Positions 38,801 through 47,585 of a DNA stretch of 64,000 bases are shown here, one piece after another. Every line of letters begins with the position of its first letter. The first letter of the stretch is position 1. The notes under the pieces were generated by a model, which was not told the DNA's origin, ran no database searches, and worked only from the letters and a program-made list of their open reading frames with translations. Origin of the DNA: Betaproteobacteria bacterium GR16-43. Its GTDB lineage: Bacteria > Pseudomonadota > Gammaproteobacteria > Burkholderiales > Usitatibacteraceae. The stretch is taken from positions 1,116,001 to 1,180,000 of the forward strand of contig CP019169.1 of NCBI GenBank assembly GCA_001953215.1. Reading direction: 5' to 3'. Made by a program: the position numbers and the translations under genes.

Positions 38801-39614
38801 CGACCCGGCGAAGGTGACGGAAGATTCCGACGCGGTCTTCTACTTCCCCGGCTGCGGCTCGGAGCGGCTCTTCAGCCAGGTCGGGCTCGCCACGCAGGCG
38901 ATGCTCTATCACGTGGGCGCCCAGTGCGTGCTGCCGCCGGGCTACCTCTGCTGCGGCTATCCGCAGACGGCGGCGGGCCGTGCCGACAAGGGCGAGGAGA
39001 TCACGATCCGGAACCGCGTGCTCTTCCACCGCGTGGCGAACACGCTGAACTACCTCGACATCAAGACCGTCGTGGTTTCGTGCGGCACCTGCATGGACCA
39101 GTTGCAGGGCTACGAATTCGACAAGATCTTCCCCGGCTGCCGGCTCCTCGACATCCACGAGTACCTGATGGAGAAGGGCCTGAAGCTCGACGGCGCGCAG
39201 GGCGTGCGCTACATGTACCACGACCCCTGCCACTCGCCGATGAAGACGCACAAGCCCGTGGCGGTCGTGAGCGCGCTGATGGGCCAGGCCGTGGCGCCCA
39301 ACGACCGGTGCTGCGGCGAGTCGGGCACGTTCGCCGCCTCCCGCCCCGACATCGCGACCCAGGTGCGCTTCCGCAAGCAGGAGGAAATGGAGAAGGGCGC
39401 GGCGCAGGTGCGCTCCGACGGCTTCGAAGGCGAGGTGAAAGTGCTCACCTCGTGCCCGTCCTGCCTGCAGGGACTCTCGCGCTACAAGCACGACGCCGGG
39501 ACGCAGGCCGACTACATCGTGGTCGAAATGGCGCGCCACCTGCTGGGCGAGGACTGGATGCCGAAGTTCGTGGAGCAGGCCCGCCACGGGGGCATCGAGC
39601 GCGTGCTCCTGTAA
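35838..39614 (+). CDS. Giant FAD/Fe-S oxidoreductase with DUF3683, GlcD-like and CCG domains
   Basis: This encodes 1258 residues. The N-terminal ~150 residues are a DUF3683-type region. A PCMH FAD-binding domain follows, with [15 protein letters not shown] near 197. The FAD-oxidase C-terminal domain has [14 protein letters not shown] (~669) and [10 protein letters not shown] (~712). Two 4Fe-4S motifs follow, [11 protein letters not shown] (~790) and [12 protein letters not shown] (~852). Two CCG cysteine-rich domains finish the protein, [11 protein letters not shown] with LCCGYPQ (~1005-1035) and DPCHSPMK with RCCGESG (~1127-1160). It thus fuses GlcD-like and GlcF-like halves and should oxidise a 2-hydroxyacid such as D-lactate and pass electrons to the quinone pool. 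The substrate is not known. Confidence 0.9.
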   Translation: MTRLREIPYNYTSFSDREIVIRLLGEPSWSALEALRAQRVTGRSARMLYEVLGDIWVVRRNPYLQDDLLDSPRRLALLVEAMHHRLAEIGRRRSDKTEAERNDDVGRLLDAATLAVKEFEREFDETRSLRRRTLRKLSSITRKDNVAFDGLARASHVTDATDWRVEYPFVVVNPDTEEECAPLVRALIDLGFTIIPRGGGTGYTGGAIPLDRMSAVINTEKLDRHEGVEMKILPGLSEPVAAIRCGAGVVTRRVMEAAEAAGLVFAVDPTSADASCIGGNVAMNAGGKKAVLWGTALDNLASWTMVTPDAQWMVVERVGHNLGKIHDAEHARFRITRFKPDGETAVGQEILEVPGSSFRKVGLGKDVTDKFLAGLPGVQKEGTDGIITSATFILHRMPKHTRTVCLEFFGDVKRAVPSIVEIKKYVDAHPKAILAGLEHLDERYVKAVGYATKAKSRGRPRMVLVGDIVGDDADAVAEAASHVVRIANARDGEGFVATTPEARKRFWLDRARTAAIARHTNAFKINEDVVIPLERLGEYTEGIERINIELSIANKLKLLDALEGFFSGELPVAENEDRGDREAVFEDRPAVALELIAGTRQRWQGYLDGLGDPALFSQIQSHEIRISWKREVQEPLREIFAGRAFEPVLKAAQAIHADVLRSRVFVALHMHAGDGNVHTNIPVNSDDYEMLRSANTAVARIMAFARSLGGVISGEHGIGITKLEFLTREEIAPFEAYKARVDPEGHFNRGKLLPGANLEDAYTPSFALIGHESLILERSDIGAIADSVKDCLRCGKCKPVCATHVPRANLLYSPRNKILAVSLLTEAFLYEEQTRRGVSIRHFDEFGDVADHCTVCHKCEAPCPVDIDFGDVSIAMRNLLAKLRKRRVNVKTWAALQFLNATDATKIKLVKAAMIDVGFRVQRFAHGLARRLLVTRVQTKHPPSTVGKPSVKAQVIHFINKPMPKGVPIRTARALLDLEDDAVVPIIRDPAKVTEDSDAVFYFPGCGSERLFSQVGLATQAMLYHVGAQCVLPPGYLCCGYPQTAAGRADKGEEITIRNRVLFHRVANTLNYLDIKTVVVSCGTCMDQLQGYEFDKIFPGCRLLDIHEYLMEKGLKLDGAQGVRYMYHDPCHSPMKTHKPVAVVSALMGQAVAPNDRCCGESGTFAASRPDIATQVRFRKQEEMEKGAAQVRSDGFEGEVKVLTSCPSCLQGLSRYKHDAGTQADYIVVEMARHLLGEDWMPKFVEQARHGGIERVLL

Positions 39615-39619
39615 GCCTC

Positions 39620-39625
39620 TAGAAT
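39620..39625 (+). promoter_or_regulatory. TAGAAT -10 box 7 nt before the propeller lipoprotein
   Basis: TAGAATTCGC directly after the preceding stop codon ends 7 nt before ATG 39633. No Shine-Dalgarno lies between, so a leaderless transcript is predicted. The -35 is poor. Confidence 0.45.
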
Positions 39626-39632
39626 TCGCTTC

Positions 39633-42600
39633 ATGAACCCCTTGCTGCGTCACGCCGCGCTCGCCGCGGCCGCCTTCCTCGCCGGGTGCGCCGCCGCGCC
39701 CGCCCACGATCCCGCGTCCGCCGAGCCGCACCACGCCGAAGTGGCGGGCGCCCCGATCGACCTCGCCGCCAAGTTCAAGATGCCCAATCGCGAGCGGGGC
39801 CGGCGCGACAAGGCGGCGATGAACGCCCGCTACCAGCTCGAAACCGAGGCCGACGAGAAGGGCCCGCCGACGGCCGCGCAGATCTTCCGCGCGCATGACC
39901 AGCGCCACGCGATGGAACGCGACGCGGCCTCGCAAGGACGCGCCAAGGCCGCCGGCCTCGCGCCGACCGCGTGGGTGGCCCTCGGCCCGTCGAACGTGGG
40001 CGGGCGCGTGCGCGCCATCGCGTTCGACCCGCGCAACGCCAACCGCGTGTTCGCGGGCACGGCCTCCGGCGGCATCTGGCTCTCGGAGGACGGCGGCTCC
40101 ACCTGGCGGCCGAACAACGATTTCCTGCCCAACCTCTCGGTCACCACGATCGTGGTCGATCCGGTGAACCCGAACACGATGTACCTCGGCACCGGCGAAG
40201 CGAGCGCGGGCCTGGTGGGCGTGGGCGCGTTCAAGTCGGTCGATGCCGGCGCCACGTGGCAGTCCCTCGCGAGCACCAACGCGGATGCGAATCCCGACTG
40301 GCGCTTCGTGAACCGCCTCGCGATCCATCCGGCGCAGCCGCAGGTCCTGCTCGCGGCCATGACCAACAACAACCTCTCCACCGGTGCGATCTATCGTTCC
40401 GTGGACGGCGGCGCGAACTGGACGCGGTCCGCCACGCTGAAGGCGCTCGACATCGCGTTCGACCCGGCCAATGCGGCCAACGCGGTCGCGGGCCTCGACG
40501 ACGGCACGATCGCCTATTCGCGCGACGGCGGCGTGAGCTGGACGAAAACGGCGCCGCTCGTCGCGACGCCCTCGGGACGCAGCAACACCGCGCGCGCGGA
40601 GATCGCGTTCGCGCGCTCGCAGCCCGGCACGGTGTACGCCTCGGTCGACAACGAGAAGGGCGAAGTCTGGAAGTCGGTCGACTCGGGCGCCAACTGGGCG
40701 AAGCTCTCGACGCCCGCGCACTTGAGCGGCCAGGGCGACTACGACAACACGATCTGGGCCGATCCGACGGACCCGAACCACGTGGTGGTCGCCGGGCTCG
40801 ACGTCTACCAGTCGCGCGACGGCGGCGTGACCTTCACGCAGGTGAGCGACTGGCGCAATACGCCCTCGTCGCCGCACGCCGACCATCACGCGCTCGTTTC
40901 GCCGCCGAACTTCGGGCCGGCCAACCCGACGCTCTACAACGGCAACGACGGCGGCATCTACCGCGCGAACAACGTCTACCAGTTGAACAGCGGCAGCACG
41001 GTGGGCATCGGCTGGTCGAACCTGAACGAAGGCCTCGCGGTCACGCAGTTCTACAGCGGCGCGGGACGCACCGCGGCGGGCGGGCGCATCGTCGGCGGCA
41101 CGCAGGACAACGGTTCGCTGGTGCTCGACGCGGGCTGGCGCCCGTTCCGCGGCGGCGACGGCGGATACAGCGCCGTGGACCCGGCCTCCGACTCGATCAT
41201 CTACGGCGAATACGTGTACCTCTCGGTGCACCGTTCCACCGGCGGCGGCGTGAGCACGTATATCTGCAACGGCATCACCGAGGGCTTCCCGTCCGAGAGC
41301 GGCAACACCTACTGCGGCGCCAACGCGACCAAGCAGGCCAACTTCATCGCGCCCTTCATCCTCGACCCGAACAATGCCTCGCGCATGCTGGCGGGCGCGA
41401 ACTCGCTCTGGGTGAGCGACAATGTGCGCACCGGCAGCCCGAGCTGGCGCACGATCAAGCCGCCCTCCGCCGCGACCGAGAACTACATCAACGCGATCGC
41501 GGTGCACGAAGGCAACCCCAACCTCGCGTACGTCGGCCACAACAACGGCGAGGTGTACCGCTCGAACGACGCGGCCGGCCCGGCGCCGACCTGGACGCGC
41601 GTCGGCCAGGGCACCCTGCCGGCCCGGCGCGTGCAGCGCATCACGATCGACCGCGCGAACCCGAACCGCGCGATCGTCGCCGTGACCGGCTTCGTCGCGA
41701 ACAACGTGTGGCAGACGCTCGACGGCGGCGCCACGTGGGCGTCGATCACCTCGAACCTGCCGAACGCGCCGGTCTTCGACGTGAAGCTGCATCCGCTCAA
41801 CGCGCAGTGGCTCTACGCGGCGACCTCCGTGGGAATCTTCACGAGTGAGAACGGCGGGGCGACGTGGTCGACCACGAACGAGGGTCCCGCGAACATCCGC
41901 GTGCGCGAACTCTTCTGGCTCGACAACGCGACGCTGGGCGCGGCCACCTACGGCCGCGGGATGTACAAGGCGTCCGTGCCCGGCGGCGGGCCGAACAACT
42001 ACCAGGACCTCTGGTGGGCCGGAGCGGCCGAGAACGGATGGGGCATGAGCATCACGCAGCACGGCTCGATCCTCTTCCTGGCGTTCTACATCTACGACGC
42101 GCAGGGCAAGCCGCAGTGGGTCGTGTTGCCCGGCGGCGCGTGGAACGCCGGATTCACGGCGTACTCGGGCTCGCTCTACCTCCCCACCGGCAGCTTCTTC
42201 GGCGCCTACGACGTGAACCGCTTCTCGGTGAATCCTCCCGTGGGCACCGCGACCGTGACGTTCACGAGCCTCACCACGGCGACGCTCGCGTACACGATCA
42301 ACGGCGTCTCGGGCACGAAGTCGATCCAGCGCCAGGTCTACGGCCGCACGGACGCGACGCCGACCGCCAGCTATGCCGACCTCTGGTGGGGCGGCTTCTC
42401 GCAGAACGGCTGGGGCGTGGCGATCAACCAGCAGTACCGGAACATCTTCGCGGTCTGGTACACCTACGACGCCGCCGGCAAGACCGTCTGGTACGTCGTG
42501 CCGGACGGGCAATGGGCGGATTCGGTGACCTACACGGGCACGGCCTACCGGACGAGCGGCTCGGCCTGGGTGGGCGTTCCCTACGATCCCGCGGTGCTCC

Positions 42601-42716
42601 AGGTCCTGCCGGTGGGCACGATCACCTTCCGCTTCACCGACCTGTCGAACGGCACCATGACCTACAACGTGGATGGCGTGTCGCAGAGCAAACCCATCGT
42701 TCGTCAGCCGTTCTAG
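39633..42716 (+). CDS. Surface lipoprotein: Asp-box beta-propeller plus duplicated DLWW domain
   Basis: This encodes 1027 residues. The signal MNPLLRHAALAAAAFLAGC has lipidated Cys19. A helical ~90-residue region precedes a sortilin/BNR-like propeller with at least eight Asp-boxes, such as SEDGGSTW, SVDAGATW, SVDGGANW, SRDGGVSW, SVDSGANW, SRDGGVTF, TLDGGATW and SENGGATW. After ~788, two copies of a ~120-residue domain follow (DLWWAGAAENGWGMSITQHG and DLWWGGFSQNGWGVAINQQY). Each contains a Trp-rich start, an FYIYDAQGK/WYTYDAAGK strand and a TLAYTING/TMTYNVDG end. No sialidase arginine triad or peptidase motif is evident. It is probably an outer-surface carbohydrate- or protein-binding protein of unknown role. 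Confidence 0.8.
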   Translation: MNPLLRHAALAAAAFLAGCAAAPAHDPASAEPHHAEVAGAPIDLAAKFKMPNRERGRRDKAAMNARYQLETEADEKGPPTAAQIFRAHDQRHAMERDAASQGRAKAAGLAPTAWVALGPSNVGGRVRAIAFDPRNANRVFAGTASGGIWLSEDGGSTWRPNNDFLPNLSVTTIVVDPVNPNTMYLGTGEASAGLVGVGAFKSVDAGATWQSLASTNADANPDWRFVNRLAIHPAQPQVLLAAMTNNNLSTGAIYRSVDGGANWTRSATLKALDIAFDPANAANAVAGLDDGTIAYSRDGGVSWTKTAPLVATPSGRSNTARAEIAFARSQPGTVYASVDNEKGEVWKSVDSGANWAKLSTPAHLSGQGDYDNTIWADPTDPNHVVVAGLDVYQSRDGGVTFTQVSDWRNTPSSPHADHHALVSPPNFGPANPTLYNGNDGGIYRANNVYQLNSGSTVGIGWSNLNEGLAVTQFYSGAGRTAAGGRIVGGTQDNGSLVLDAGWRPFRGGDGGYSAVDPASDSIIYGEYVYLSVHRSTGGGVSTYICNGITEGFPSESGNTYCGANATKQANFIAPFILDPNNASRMLAGANSLWVSDNVRTGSPSWRTIKPPSAATENYINAIAVHEGNPNLAYVGHNNGEVYRSNDAAGPAPTWTRVGQGTLPARRVQRITIDRANPNRAIVAVTGFVANNVWQTLDGGATWASITSNLPNAPVFDVKLHPLNAQWLYAATSVGIFTSENGGATWSTTNEGPANIRVRELFWLDNATLGAATYGRGMYKASVPGGGPNNYQDLWWAGAAENGWGMSITQHGSILFLAFYIYDAQGKPQWVVLPGGAWNAGFTAYSGSLYLPTGSFFGAYDVNRFSVNPPVGTATVTFTSLTTATLAYTINGVSGTKSIQRQVYGRTDATPTASYADLWWGGFSQNGWGVAINQQYRNIFAVWYTYDAAGKTVWYVVPDGQWADSVTYTGTAYRTSGSAWVGVPYDPAVLQVLPVGTITFRFTDLSNGTMTYNVDGVSQSKPIVRQPF

Positions 42717-42739
42717 ACCGTTCGGCGGAAAGGCGGGCC

Positions 42740-43165
42740 ATGGCCCCCGAGACGTGTGAACTTTGCAACAACACCGGCGGCACCCTGCTCTGGCAGAATG
42801 ACCTGTGCCGCGTGGTGGCCGTGGAAGAGCCGGAATATCCCGGGTTCCTCCGGGTCATCGCGTCGCGCCATGTGCGCGAAATGACGGACCTCGCCGACGG
42901 AGAGCGCCGCGACCTGATGGACGTGGTCTTCGCCGTCGAATCCGCGGTGCGGGAGACGCTGCAGCCGGACAAGATGAACCTCGCAAGCCTCGGCAACATG
43001 ACCCCCCACGTGCACTGGCACGTGATCCCGCGTTTCCGCGACGATCGCCATTTCCCCGGCCCGGTGTGGTCGGAGGCGAAGCGCGAAGGCACGCCGGGCG
43101 CGCAGCGCATCGAGCGCGCGGCCCTGCTGCAGGGCGCGATCGCGGCGAAGCTGGGGAAGCGCTAG
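42740..43165 (+). CDS. HIT-family protein
   Basis: This encodes 141 residues. The histidine triad is HVHWHVIPR (His90, His92, His94). CELC at 6-9 forms a possible zinc-binding knuckle with nearby residues. HIT proteins hydrolyse or transfer nucleotides from dinucleoside polyphosphates and nucleotide conjugates; the substrate is unknown. It is 1 nt from the next gene, suggesting coexpression. Confidence 0.92.
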   Translation: MAPETCELCNNTGGTLLWQNDLCRVVAVEEPEYPGFLRVIASRHVREMTDLADGERRDLMDVVFAVESAVRETLQPDKMNLASLGNMTPHVHWHVIPRFRDDRHFPGPVWSEAKREGTPGAQRIERAALLQGAIAAKLGKR

Positions 43166-43166
43166 C

Positions 43167-44792
43167 GTGGTCAACAACTCGACGCCCCCCATCTCGCGCT
43201 CCGGCGGCGGGGACACGTTCTCGGACGCGCGCTCGTGCAAGGAGTGGCTGAACGGCCTGCCGCTCACCAACATCCCGCAGGCCCAGCAGCTCGTGCTCGA
43301 AGCGCTGCGCAAGATGAACCGCGCGACGGATTTCGACGGCCTCGAGCGCCTGAAGTGCATGGAGCTGCTGCGCGACAAGGTCGCCTTCCTGCAGGGCGAG
43401 CAACGCTCGCGCTACTTCGGCAAGTCGCTGCCGCTCTCCTCGAACGATTCCACGGCCTGGGGCACGGGCAAGGCGCTGCTGGAGGAGATGGAAAACGGTT
43501 ACCGGCAATGCCTGAACCTCGCGGAGGCGGAGCAGGGAGAGCTCTCGCGCCACGCGGCGCTGATCACGCAGCGCGTGATGCGCTACATCGGCGCGCAGAT
43601 GCTCTTCCACGCCATCGTCTACCGGCGCTTCGAGCCTTCGCTCTGGGTCCGCGTGCACCAGCTCTATGCCGCCTGCGAGCGCCTGGGCATCGCCGAGGAA
43701 CGGGTCAAGGATTCGCTCGAGGGCGAGGAGGGCGTTTCCACGCCGATGGAGAGCTACGCGCACGTCGTCCTGATGCAGGCGGCCTACCTCTCCGAGATGA
43801 CCGCGCCGCAGATGGATTTCGCCGAGGCGCTGCTGCGCATGTGGCTGCGCAAGGTGCGCATCCTTCGCGAGGCGCCCGCGCACGACGACGCGCTGCTCGC
43901 CTTCCCGCTGTCCGTGGACCTGACGCGCCAGATCGGCGCGCGGCCGCTCTCGGTCGACGACGTGCGGCCCAACCATCGCATCATCGACGTGGACCTGCTC
44001 TCGAAGAGCATCCGGCGGCGCATCCGCGGGCTGCAGAGCGACGAAGAGCCGGTGAGCCTGGGCCTGCCGGCGGAGGCGAGCGCGCTGGACGCGCTGCACC
44101 AGCTGCAGCGCCTGCACAAGCTCTGGTGCGAAGGCGCGCCGCCGCGACCGCCCGCGAAGGTGCCGGGAGAAACGACCGCGGGCCTCGCCTTCGGCGTGAA
44201 CGAGATCCACTTCTTCGTCTCCGGCGGCAAGGTCTTCGAGCAGCCCGACAAGACCCGCGAGCTCTCGCGCCAGGAGAAGAACGACCTCGCCATGTTCGGG
44301 CGCGTGTCGGAGCGCACGCAGAGCATGATGATGGGCGACCTCAACTTCGCCGTGGAGCAATGGGGCGTCATCGACGAGATGCTCGGCGCCTGGCGCCTGC
44401 AGCGTCCGCCGACCGCGTCCAAGGGCGTGGCCATCGGCCGCCTCGTGGCGATGCGCCTGGGCGACGCGGCGCCGCTCTTCCTCGGCGAGATCAGCGCCCT
44501 GGTGCAGGAAACGGACGGCAAGATCGTGATCACCGTGGCGCTCTTCCCCGGGCGCCCCGAGGCGATCGCGGTGCGCGCCGGCGATGCGCGCAACCGGCAG
44601 AACGCCCAGTGGACCCAGGGCTTCCGTCTTCCCGCGCTGGAGCGGCTGAACATTCCGGCCTCGCTCGTGGTGCCCGGCGGCATCGCGCTTCGCGGCCGCG
44701 GCATCGAGCTCTGGTCGGAAGGCGTGAAGGAAGCGACCGTCTACGAAGTGCTGAACCACGGCAGCGACTTCGACCGCGTCACCACGTTCTGA
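43167..44792 (+). CDS. Conserved hypothetical protein, helical with beta-rich C-terminus
   Basis: This encodes 541 residues from GTG 43167, one base after the HIT stop. I do not recognise a named domain. Residues ~1-370 are mostly charged amphipathic helices (RKMNRATDFDGLERLKCMEL, ERVKDSLEGEEG). From ~400, a beta-rich domain appears with GVAIGRLVAMRLGDAAPLF, IVITVALFPGRPEAIAVRAG and LVVPGGIALRGRGIELW, reminiscent in strand pattern of PilZ-like barrels. There is no signal peptide or membrane helix. A cytosolic role related to c-di-GMP is conceivable, given the riboswitch-controlled DUF1631 gene elsewhere in the window, but this is weak inference. Confidence 0.7.
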   Translation: MVNNSTPPISRSGGGDTFSDARSCKEWLNGLPLTNIPQAQQLVLEALRKMNRATDFDGLERLKCMELLRDKVAFLQGEQRSRYFGKSLPLSSNDSTAWGTGKALLEEMENGYRQCLNLAEAEQGELSRHAALITQRVMRYIGAQMLFHAIVYRRFEPSLWVRVHQLYAACERLGIAEERVKDSLEGEEGVSTPMESYAHVVLMQAAYLSEMTAPQMDFAEALLRMWLRKVRILREAPAHDDALLAFPLSVDLTRQIGARPLSVDDVRPNHRIIDVDLLSKSIRRRIRGLQSDEEPVSLGLPAEASALDALHQLQRLHKLWCEGAPPRPPAKVPGETTAGLAFGVNEIHFFVSGGKVFEQPDKTRELSRQEKNDLAMFGRVSERTQSMMMGDLNFAVEQWGVIDEMLGAWRLQRPPTASKGVAIGRLVAMRLGDAAPLFLGEISALVQETDGKIVITVALFPGRPEAIAVRAGDARNRQNAQWTQGFRLPALERLNIPASLVVPGGIALRGRGIELWSEGVKEATVYEVLNHGSDFDRVTTF

Positions 44793-44797
44793 GAACC

Positions 44798-44871
44798 GGA
44801 GAATAAAGGGGTCAGACTCCTTTATTCGTGACTGTCTTTTCGAATAAAGGAGTCTGACCCCTTTATTCTCC
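44798..44871. repeat. Perfect 31-bp inverted repeat (REP/REPIN-type)
   Basis: The arms 44798-44828 and 44841-44871 are perfectly complementary over 31 nt and enclose a 12-nt loop. Each arm carries AATAAAGGGGTCAGACTCCT, itself partly palindromic. It sits 5 nt after one stop codon and 10 nt before the opposing gshB stop codon, so it can terminate both transcripts. The AATAAAGGGGTCAGAC core resembles REP sequences mobilised in trans by REP-associated tyrosine transposases; none is encoded here. Confidence 0.9.
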
Positions 44872-44881
44872 TGGGCTCCTT

Positions 44882-45811
44882 CTACTCCAGCGCGTCGAAC
44901 AACACCTTTGCGGCGTCGTGCCCCGTCTGCTGCGCGATCTCCACGATGCCCGTCGGGCTCGTGACGTTCACTTCGGTGAGGTAGTCGCCGATCACGTCGA
45001 GCCCCGCGAACACGATGCCGTCCTTCACGAGTTCGCGGCCGACGCCCTCGGCGATCTCGCGGTCGCGCTCCGAGATCGGCTGCGCCACGCCCGTGCCGCC
45101 CGCGGCGAGGTTGCCGCGCGTCTCGCCCGCCTTCGGGATGCGCGCGAGGCAGTGGTCGAAGACCTTTCCGCCGATCACGAGCACGCGCTTGTCGCCCCTC
45201 GAGATGTCGGGAACGAAGCGCTGCGCCATCACCGTTCGCGTTCCGAGGTCGGTCATGGTCTCGACGATGACGTTGCGATTCACGTCGTTGTCGCGAACGC
45301 GGAAGATCATGGTCCCGCCCATGCCGTCCAGCTTCTTCACGATGACGTCGCCGTGCTTCGCGATGAAGGCCTGGATCGCATCCGGATCCGACGCCACCAG
45401 GGTCTCCGGCGTGAACTTCGGGAAGCGCAGGATGGCGAGCTTCTCGTTCCAGTCGCGCAGGGCCCGCGGCTTGTTCACCACGCGCGCGCCTTCCGCCTCC
45501 ACGCGGTCGAGCAGCAGCGTCGCGTAGTAGTACTCCTGGTCGAACGGCGGGTCCTTGCGCATCATCACGACGTCGAAGGACGAGACCTTCACGCGCTGCG
45601 GCGCCGAGGCGCGGTACCAGGCCTCGTTGCCCGGGGCCAGCTCGAGGCGGCTCACCGGCGCCGTGACGGAGCCGGATTCCAGCAGCATCCCGCGCGCTTC
45701 GAACGCGTGCACCTCGTGGCCGCGGCGCGCGGCCTCGCGCATCATCGCGACGGACGAATCCTTGTAGGCCTTGAGGTCGACCAGCGGATCGACCACGAAC
45801 GCGAACCTCAT
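44882..45811 (-). CDS. gshB: Glutathione synthetase
   Basis: This encodes 309 residues. It joins gamma-glutamylcysteine and glycine using ATP. MRFAFVVDPLVDLKAYKDSS and MMRKDPPFDQEYYYAT are the N-terminal signature. The ATP-grasp parts include VNKPRALRDWNEKLAIL, VKKLDGMGGTMIFRV and EVNVTSPTGIVEI. It overlaps gshA by ATGA, so the two glutathione enzymes are translated together. Its 3' end faces the REP element. Confidence 0.96.
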   Translation of the reverse strand: MRFAFVVDPLVDLKAYKDSSVAMMREAARRGHEVHAFEARGMLLESGSVTAPVSRLELAPGNEAWYRASAPQRVKVSSFDVVMMRKDPPFDQEYYYATLLLDRVEAEGARVVNKPRALRDWNEKLAILRFPKFTPETLVASDPDAIQAFIAKHGDVIVKKLDGMGGTMIFRVRDNDVNRNVIVETMTDLGTRTVMAQRFVPDISRGDKRVLVIGGKVFDHCLARIPKAGETRGNLAAGGTGVAQPISERDREIAEGVGRELVKDGIVFAGLDVIGDYLTEVNVTSPTGIVEIAQQTGHDAAKVLFDALE

Positions 45812-47115
45812 GCGTTGGCCGCCTTCACCTCGAGCGAAGCGGCGCGGCTCGCGAGCTCCTCGATCTCGACGGCCGCGGCCAGCATCGCCAGCCGCGCGAC
45901 GACGCCGTACGTGTAGAAGCGGTTGGGCGGCGTGCCCGGCGCGCCCTCGCAATCGGGCGACTGGCAGTCGGTCTCGAACGCGAGCGGCTTGTACTCCGCG
46001 CCGGGCGAGTTCAGGTTCTCGTCGATGCCGCGCGTGGTGTGCACGCGATAGAAGCCGCCGACCACGAACTGGTCCATCATGTAGACGACCGGTTCGGCCA
46101 CGCCGCCATCCACGCTCTCGAAGGTGTAGACGCCTTCCTGGATGATCACCTCGTGCACCGGCTGGCCTTCCTTGATCACGGCCATCTTGTTGCGGGCCTT
46201 GCGGTTCAGGTTCCTCACGTCGTCCGGGCTCTTCACGGTCATGATGCCCATGCCGTACGTGCCGGCATCGGCCTTCACGATGGCGAACGGCGGTTCGGTG
46301 ATGCCGTACTGCGCGTACTTTTCCTTCACCTCGTTCAGCACGTACTCCACGTTGGCCGCGAGGCACTCCTCGCCTTCCTTCTCGGAGAAGTTCACCTTGC
46401 CGCACTGGCTGAACGCCGGGTTGATGAACCACGGGTCGATGCCGAGGAGCTTCGCGAAATCCTCCGCGACGCGGTCGTAGCACGCGAAGTGGTGCGACTT
46501 GCGCCGCGTGCTCCAGCCCGCGACGAGCGGCGGCACCACGCTCTGCTCGATGCCGGAGAGGATCGCGGGGATGCCCGCCGAAAGGTCGTTGTTCACCAGC
46601 ACCGCGCACGGGTCGAAGCCGTCCAGCATCACGCGATTGCCCTTGCGCTGGATGGGTTCCATCAACAGCTTCTCGCCCGAGGCCGTCGCGAATTCGGTGG
46701 GCCCGGCCAGGTCGGGGATGAGGCTGCCGATGCGCACCTGCAGGCCGGCGGCTTCGAGGATCTTCTTCAGCACCGCGACGTTCTGCAGGTAGTTCAGGTT
46801 CCGCGTGTGGTTCTCGGGCACGAGCATGAAGCGGCGCGTGTCCGGGCAGAGCTTCTGCACCGCCGACATCGCGGCGTGGATGCAGAGCACCATGAAGTCG
46901 GGATTGAGGTTGTTGAACCCGCCGGGAAAGAGGTTCAAGTCGACCGGCGCCAGCTTGAAGCCGCTGTTGCGCAGGTCCACGGACGAATAGAACGGCACCT
47001 GGTGCTCGATGAACTCGTTGCGCAGCCAATGCTCGATGTCGGGCTTGCGATCGAGGATCTGGCGCTCGAGTTCGGCGAGCGGGCCTGTCAGCGAGGTGGT
47101 GAGATGGGGAACCAT
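45808..47115 (-). CDS. gshA: Glutamate-cysteine ligase (proteobacterial GshA type)
   Basis: This encodes 435 residues from ATG 47115, with CCGGAGG about 10 nt upstream. It makes gamma-glutamylcysteine, the first step of glutathione synthesis. It belongs to the ~430-residue GshA family found in many betaproteobacteria and not to the E. coli type. Characteristic blocks are PVDLNLFPGGFNNLN, VPENHTRNLNYLQNV, GWSTRRKSHHF and IVKADAGTYGMGIM. A TGTAAACT extended -10 (47151-47144, minus) lies 28 nt upstream. Confidence 0.93.
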   Translation of the reverse strand: MVPHLTTSLTGPLAELERQILDRKPDIEHWLRNEFIEHQVPFYSSVDLRNSGFKLAPVDLNLFPGGFNNLNPDFMVLCIHAAMSAVQKLCPDTRRFMLVPENHTRNLNYLQNVAVLKKILEAAGLQVRIGSLIPDLAGPTEFATASGEKLLMEPIQRKGNRVMLDGFDPCAVLVNNDLSAGIPAILSGIEQSVVPPLVAGWSTRRKSHHFACYDRVAEDFAKLLGIDPWFINPAFSQCGKVNFSEKEGEECLAANVEYVLNEVKEKYAQYGITEPPFAIVKADAGTYGMGIMTVKSPDDVRNLNRKARNKMAVIKEGQPVHEVIIQEGVYTFESVDGGVAEPVVYMMDQFVVGGFYRVHTTRGIDENLNSPGAEYKPLAFETDCQSPDCEGAPGTPPNRFYTYGVVARLAMLAAAVEIEELASRAASLEVKAANA

Positions 47116-47188
47116 GGGGGCCGGCCTCCGGGTCGGGGGATTGAGTTTACACGCACGAACTGCATGCGGATCGGTCGCGCCCGTCCTG

Positions 47189-47194
47189 TAGAAT
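47189..47194 (+). promoter_or_regulatory. TAGAAT -10 box for the DUF486 operon
   Basis: TAGAATTTACGC lies 33 nt before ATG 47228, leaving a short leader of about 26 nt. The -35 is not clear. Confidence 0.45.
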
Positions 47195-47227
47195 TTACGC
47201 CTTCCGCAACCCTCGAATCGCCCCCCA

Positions 47228-47581
47228 ATGACCCCGATCCAGACCGTGGCGGCCACCGCGACGCTGCTCGCGGCATCGAACCTCTTCATGACGTTCGCGT
47301 GGTATGGCCACCTGAAGCACCTGCAGGCCTCGCCGTGGTGGATCGCGGCGCTGGCGAGCTGGGGCATCGCCCTCTTCGAGTACCTGCTGCAGGTGCCGGC
47401 CAACCGCATCGGCTTCGCCGGCGGCATCAACCTCGCGCAGCTGAAGATCCTGCAGGAGGTGATCACGCTGGCCGTCTTCGTGCCGTTCGCGATCCTCTAC
47501 ATGGACCAGGAGCTCACCTGGAACTACCTGTGGGCCGGGTTGTGCCTGCTGGGCGCGGTCTATTTCATCTTCTTCGCCTGA
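47228..47581 (+). CDS. DUF486/DMT-family small membrane protein
   Basis: This encodes 117 residues with four hydrophobic helices. LLAASNLFMTFAWYGHLKHL, SWGIALFEYLLQVPANRIG and LQEVITLAVFVPFAILYM match the DUF486 family, a half-size member of the drug/metabolite transporter superfamily that probably dimerises. The substrate is unknown. It is 4 nt before the next gene. Confidence 0.9.
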   Translation: MTPIQTVAATATLLAASNLFMTFAWYGHLKHLQASPWWIAALASWGIALFEYLLQVPANRIGFAGGINLAQLKILQEVITLAVFVPFAILYMDQELTWNYLWAGLCLLGAVYFIFFA

Positions 47582-47585
47582 ACCC

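Noticed and set aside
35700-42512. A 2270-codon open frame on the minus strand
   Set aside because: It is antisense to the giant oxidoreductase and the propeller lipoprotein, both of which have clear domains. Its translation is Arg/Val/His/Asp-rich with no motif.
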